25,671 bases of DNA, from the NCBI GenBank assembly GCA_045541455.1, contig JAZQJA010000031.1:1-25671 (forward strand). The letters run 5' to 3'. Below are positions 23,458 to 25,671 of the stretch, piece by piece. This DNA is from RGIG9041 sp045541455 (lineage in GTDB: Bacteria > Bacillota > Clostridia > Oscillospirales > QAKW01). Position 1 is the first letter of the stretch, and each line of letters starts with the position of its first letter. Under the pieces are notes generated by a model. It saw only the letters and a program-made list of their open reading frames with translations. It made no database searches and was not told the DNA's origin. Made by a program: the position numbers and the translations under genes.

Positions 23458-25671
23458 ATGATTACTGAAACAGACCGATATTTTATTGAAAAAAAGTATC
23501 ACGGTCCAGATAAAGAGTTTAACTCTTTTAAACGTATGGCCTATCACGGCATTGGATATATCGAAGAAAGTGGACTTGATGACGCTGAACTTTTGAAAGG
23601 TCTTGAAGAACTTTCAAAAGAAACTGAAGATTTACCACATCCAATTTCTCGGGCAATGGCTATCAAATATGTTCTTGAGAACGAGCGTTTATATATAAAT
23701 GAACACGATTATTTTGTAGGTCTTTATTCTCTTAACCGATTAGCAAATAATACAACCTTTAGAAAATGGGAAAACGAGTCAAAAGATTACCGTGACCCTG
23801 AGACGATGGAGCGTGCCAATGATTTCAATCGGTCAGGTGCCGTAATGATCTGGACAGATTATGATCATGTTGTGCCTGACTGGGAATCGCTTATGAAACT
23901 TGGGTTTTCGGGCATTCGTGAAAGAGCAAGACAATACAGTCATACGCATAGAAAAAACGGTACTTTAACTGAAGAAACTTCTGCATTTTTTGAGGGCATT
24001 GAGATTCAGTACACCGCTATAATTGAACTGATTGACAGAATGTACCAAACTGCATTAAAGCAGGATTTTGAAAAGGCACCAAAAATCGCAGAGTGCCTTA
24101 AAAATTTACGTAATGGTGCTCCCATGTCGTTTTATGAAGCATTGCAGTTGATTTATATTTATTTCATTATTTCGGAAAGCATTGACAGTTATCAAGTGCG
24201 TTCTCTCGGTAACGGACTAGACAATACTTTGTATGATTTTTATAAAAACGATCTTACATCAGGCAAGATTACAAGGGAAGATGCGCGCGGATATTTATCA
24301 TATTTTTTAATGCAGTGGTCTGCAATAGGTAACTATTGGGGGCAGCCTTTTTATATGGGTGGCACAAATCTTGACGGTAGCACAAAATATAATGAACTGT
24401 CCTATGAAATTCTTGATGTGTATGATGAACTTGAAATTTACAATCCAAAGATACAGCTGAAAATAAATGAAAATACTCCCGATAAAATTTTAAATAAGGC
24501 TTTTGATATGGTTCGCCGTAAAAATGCAAGTTTTGTTTTTTGTTGCGAACCTGCAATGATTAAAGCAATTATGGGATATGGAGCAACGTATGAAGAAGCA
24601 TTAAACTATGACATAAGGGGTTGCTATGAAACAGGCGTTAGAGCAAACGAGGTCTCTTCTACCTCAGGCTACGTCAATGCGGCGAAGGCGGTGGAGTTTG
24701 TGTTTACCAACGGTTTTGATGCCGTCACAAATAAGCAGGTGAGTATTAAAACAGGCGAAATTTCCGAATTAAAGACCTTTGATGATTTCTACTTTGCTTT
24801 CCTGAAACAATGGGAATATCTTATTGAACAAAGTATGAAAATCACCAATGATGCCGAACGTTTTCTCGCCTTTGTCAATCCGTCGTCCATGTACTCTGCA
24901 ACGATAGAAACCTCTCTTAAAAACGGCAGGGACGGCTACGGCGGCGGTGTCAAATTCAATAACAATGCTATGCTCAACTGTGGCTTTGCAAGTGCAGTTG
25001 ACAGCTTAATGGCGGTCAAGGAGTTCGTTTTTGATAAAAAAGAAATCTCTTTAACCGAGTTGGCAAGGGTTTTGAAAAACAACTGGCAAGGGTATGAATT
25101 ACTGCAAGCAACGGTGAAAAAATCAACGCATAAATACGGTAATAACGATACTGTTGCCGATACTTATGCAAGCGCAATGGCAAGCTATTTTGCCAACAAG
25201 GTGAACAATGTTCCAAATGGCAGAGGCGGTGTGTATAAGGCAATCTTCCATTCTGCCCGAGCATTTGTGATACAGGGTGAAAAAACCGGCGCATTGCCTT
25301 ATGGCAGACTTGCAGGTGAGGAACTTTCTAAAAACGCAAGCGCTGTACCGGGTGTGGATAAAAACGGTATTACAGCGCTGACTGAATCAGCCACAAAACT
25401 TTCACCTTCTGATTATCACGAATCCTTTTGTTTGGATGTTATGCTTCACCCAAGCGCCGTAGATGGTGAAAACGGCTTCAACATCTTTAAGGGAATTTTA
25501 ATGACCTATCTTAAAAAAGGAGGTCAGTCGATTCAGTTTAATATTTTTAACACCGAAACCCTTCGTGATGCGCAGAAGAATCCGGAAAAGTATAAAAATC
25601 TGCAGGTAAGAGTTTGCGGGTGGAACACGCTTTGGAATAATATGAGCAAAAAAGAGCAGGACGCTTATATT
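23458..25671 (+). CDS. Glycyl radical enzyme (pyruvate formate-lyase superfamily), substrate unknown, 3' end cut by the window
   Basis: The first 738 residues are present; probably only a short C-terminal tail is missing. The ATG at 23458-23460 has AAGGCGGTG about eight bases upstream. The frame is open to the window edge. The catalytic Cys with its following Glu is in DIRGCYETG (C389), a C-x-E pattern as in dehydratase/lyase-type members rather than the Cys-Cys of true pyruvate formate-lyase. The glycyl radical site is in LQVRVCGWNTLW (G721). Family landmarks GALPYGRLAGE and SIQFNIFN are also present. These enzymes need a radical-SAM activase and are oxygen-sensitive; no activase gene is inside the window. 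The gene is divergent from an AraC regulator. GC content rises sharply near 24640. The substrate cannot be assigned. Confidence 0.9.
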   Translation, partial: MITETDRYFIEKKYHGPDKEFNSFKRMAYHGIGYIEESGLDDAELLKGLEELSKETEDLPHPISRAMAIKYVLENERLYINEHDYFVGLYSLNRLANNTTFRKWENESKDYRDPETMERANDFNRSGAVMIWTDYDHVVPDWESLMKLGFSGIRERARQYSHTHRKNGTLTEETSAFFEGIEIQYTAIIELIDRMYQTALKQDFEKAPKIAECLKNLRNGAPMSFYEALQLIYIYFIISESIDSYQVRSLGNGLDNTLYDFYKNDLTSGKITREDARGYLSYFLMQWSAIGNYWGQPFYMGGTNLDGSTKYNELSYEILDVYDELEIYNPKIQLKINENTPDKILNKAFDMVRRKNASFVFCCEPAMIKAIMGYGATYEEALNYDIRGCYETGVRANEVSSTSGYVNAAKAVEFVFTNGFDAVTNKQVSIKTGEISELKTFDDFYFAFLKQWEYLIEQSMKITNDAERFLAFVNPSSMYSATIETSLKNGRDGYGGGVKFNNNAMLNCGFASAVDSLMAVKEFVFDKKEISLTELARVLKNNWQGYELLQATVKKSTHKYGNNDTVADTYASAMASYFANKVNNVPNGRGGVYKAIFHSARAFVIQGEKTGALPYGRLAGEELSKNASAVPGVDKNGITALTESATKLSPSDYHESFCLDVMLHPSAVDGENGFNIFKGILMTYLKKGGQSIQFNIFNTETLRDAQKNPEKYKNLQVRVCGWNTLWNNMSKKEQDAYI

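Noticed and set aside
1..25671. CRISPR arrays, insertion sequences, phage genes, tRNA or rRNA genes
   Set aside because: None was seen. There are no regularly spaced repeats, transposase or integrase motifs, or structured RNA signatures.

Overview
The window reads as low-GC, Gram-positive, anaerobic and endospore-forming: a clostridial chromosome, probably a gut Oscillospirales/Ruminococcaceae-type bacterium. The reasons are the AT-rich genes with strong GGAGG ribosome sites, sigma-A promoters close to consensus, a SpoIVB sporulation protease, a zinc-type L31 protein, class IB dihydroorotate dehydrogenase (PyrD+PyrK), an aspartate carbamoyltransferase regulatory subunit, a glycyl radical enzyme and an S1-domain protein of a type I know from Clostridia. 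Lineage is inferred from gene content only.

Layout. 3-2640 (+): the tail of an S1-domain protein with its terminator, then a monocistronic GH78-like glycosidase with its own promoter, ending at a hairpin shared with the convergent pyr operon. 2650-12554 (-): a tightly packed de novo pyrimidine operon, pyrC-carA-carB-pyrK-pyrD-pyrF-pyrE-pyrB-pyrI, behind a perfect TTGACA-17-TATAAT promoter. It encodes every step to UMP plus the allosteric subunit. 12591-18579 (-): U32 peptidase-family protein, galE, a PAS/HATPase sensor-like protein, a DUF218 membrane protein, a HAD phosphatase and rpmE. 18617-21310 (-): two adjacent membrane-anchored RCC1-repeat proteins. 21383-22594 (+): spoIVB and a terminator shared with a convergent AraC-family regulator. 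22574-25671: the AraC regulator (-), divergent from a glycyl radical enzyme (+) that runs off the window.

The most notable observation is CarA. It is full length and sits in an intact operon, but its glutaminase nucleophile Cys is Ala, its catalytic His is Asn, and several glutamine-binding positions are changed. This predicts a carbamoyl-phosphate synthetase that uses free ammonia. Other points of interest are the paired seven-blade RCC1 membrane proteins beside spoIVB, the AraC/glycyl radical enzyme pair of unknown substrate with an abrupt GC change inside the enzyme gene, a sensor kinase-like protein with degenerate phosphotransfer motifs placed directly before galE, and two genes that start immediately behind strong terminators with no room for a promoter.

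There is no rRNA, tRNA, insertion sequence, CRISPR array or recognisable riboswitch, and no gene-free stretch longer than about 130 bases.
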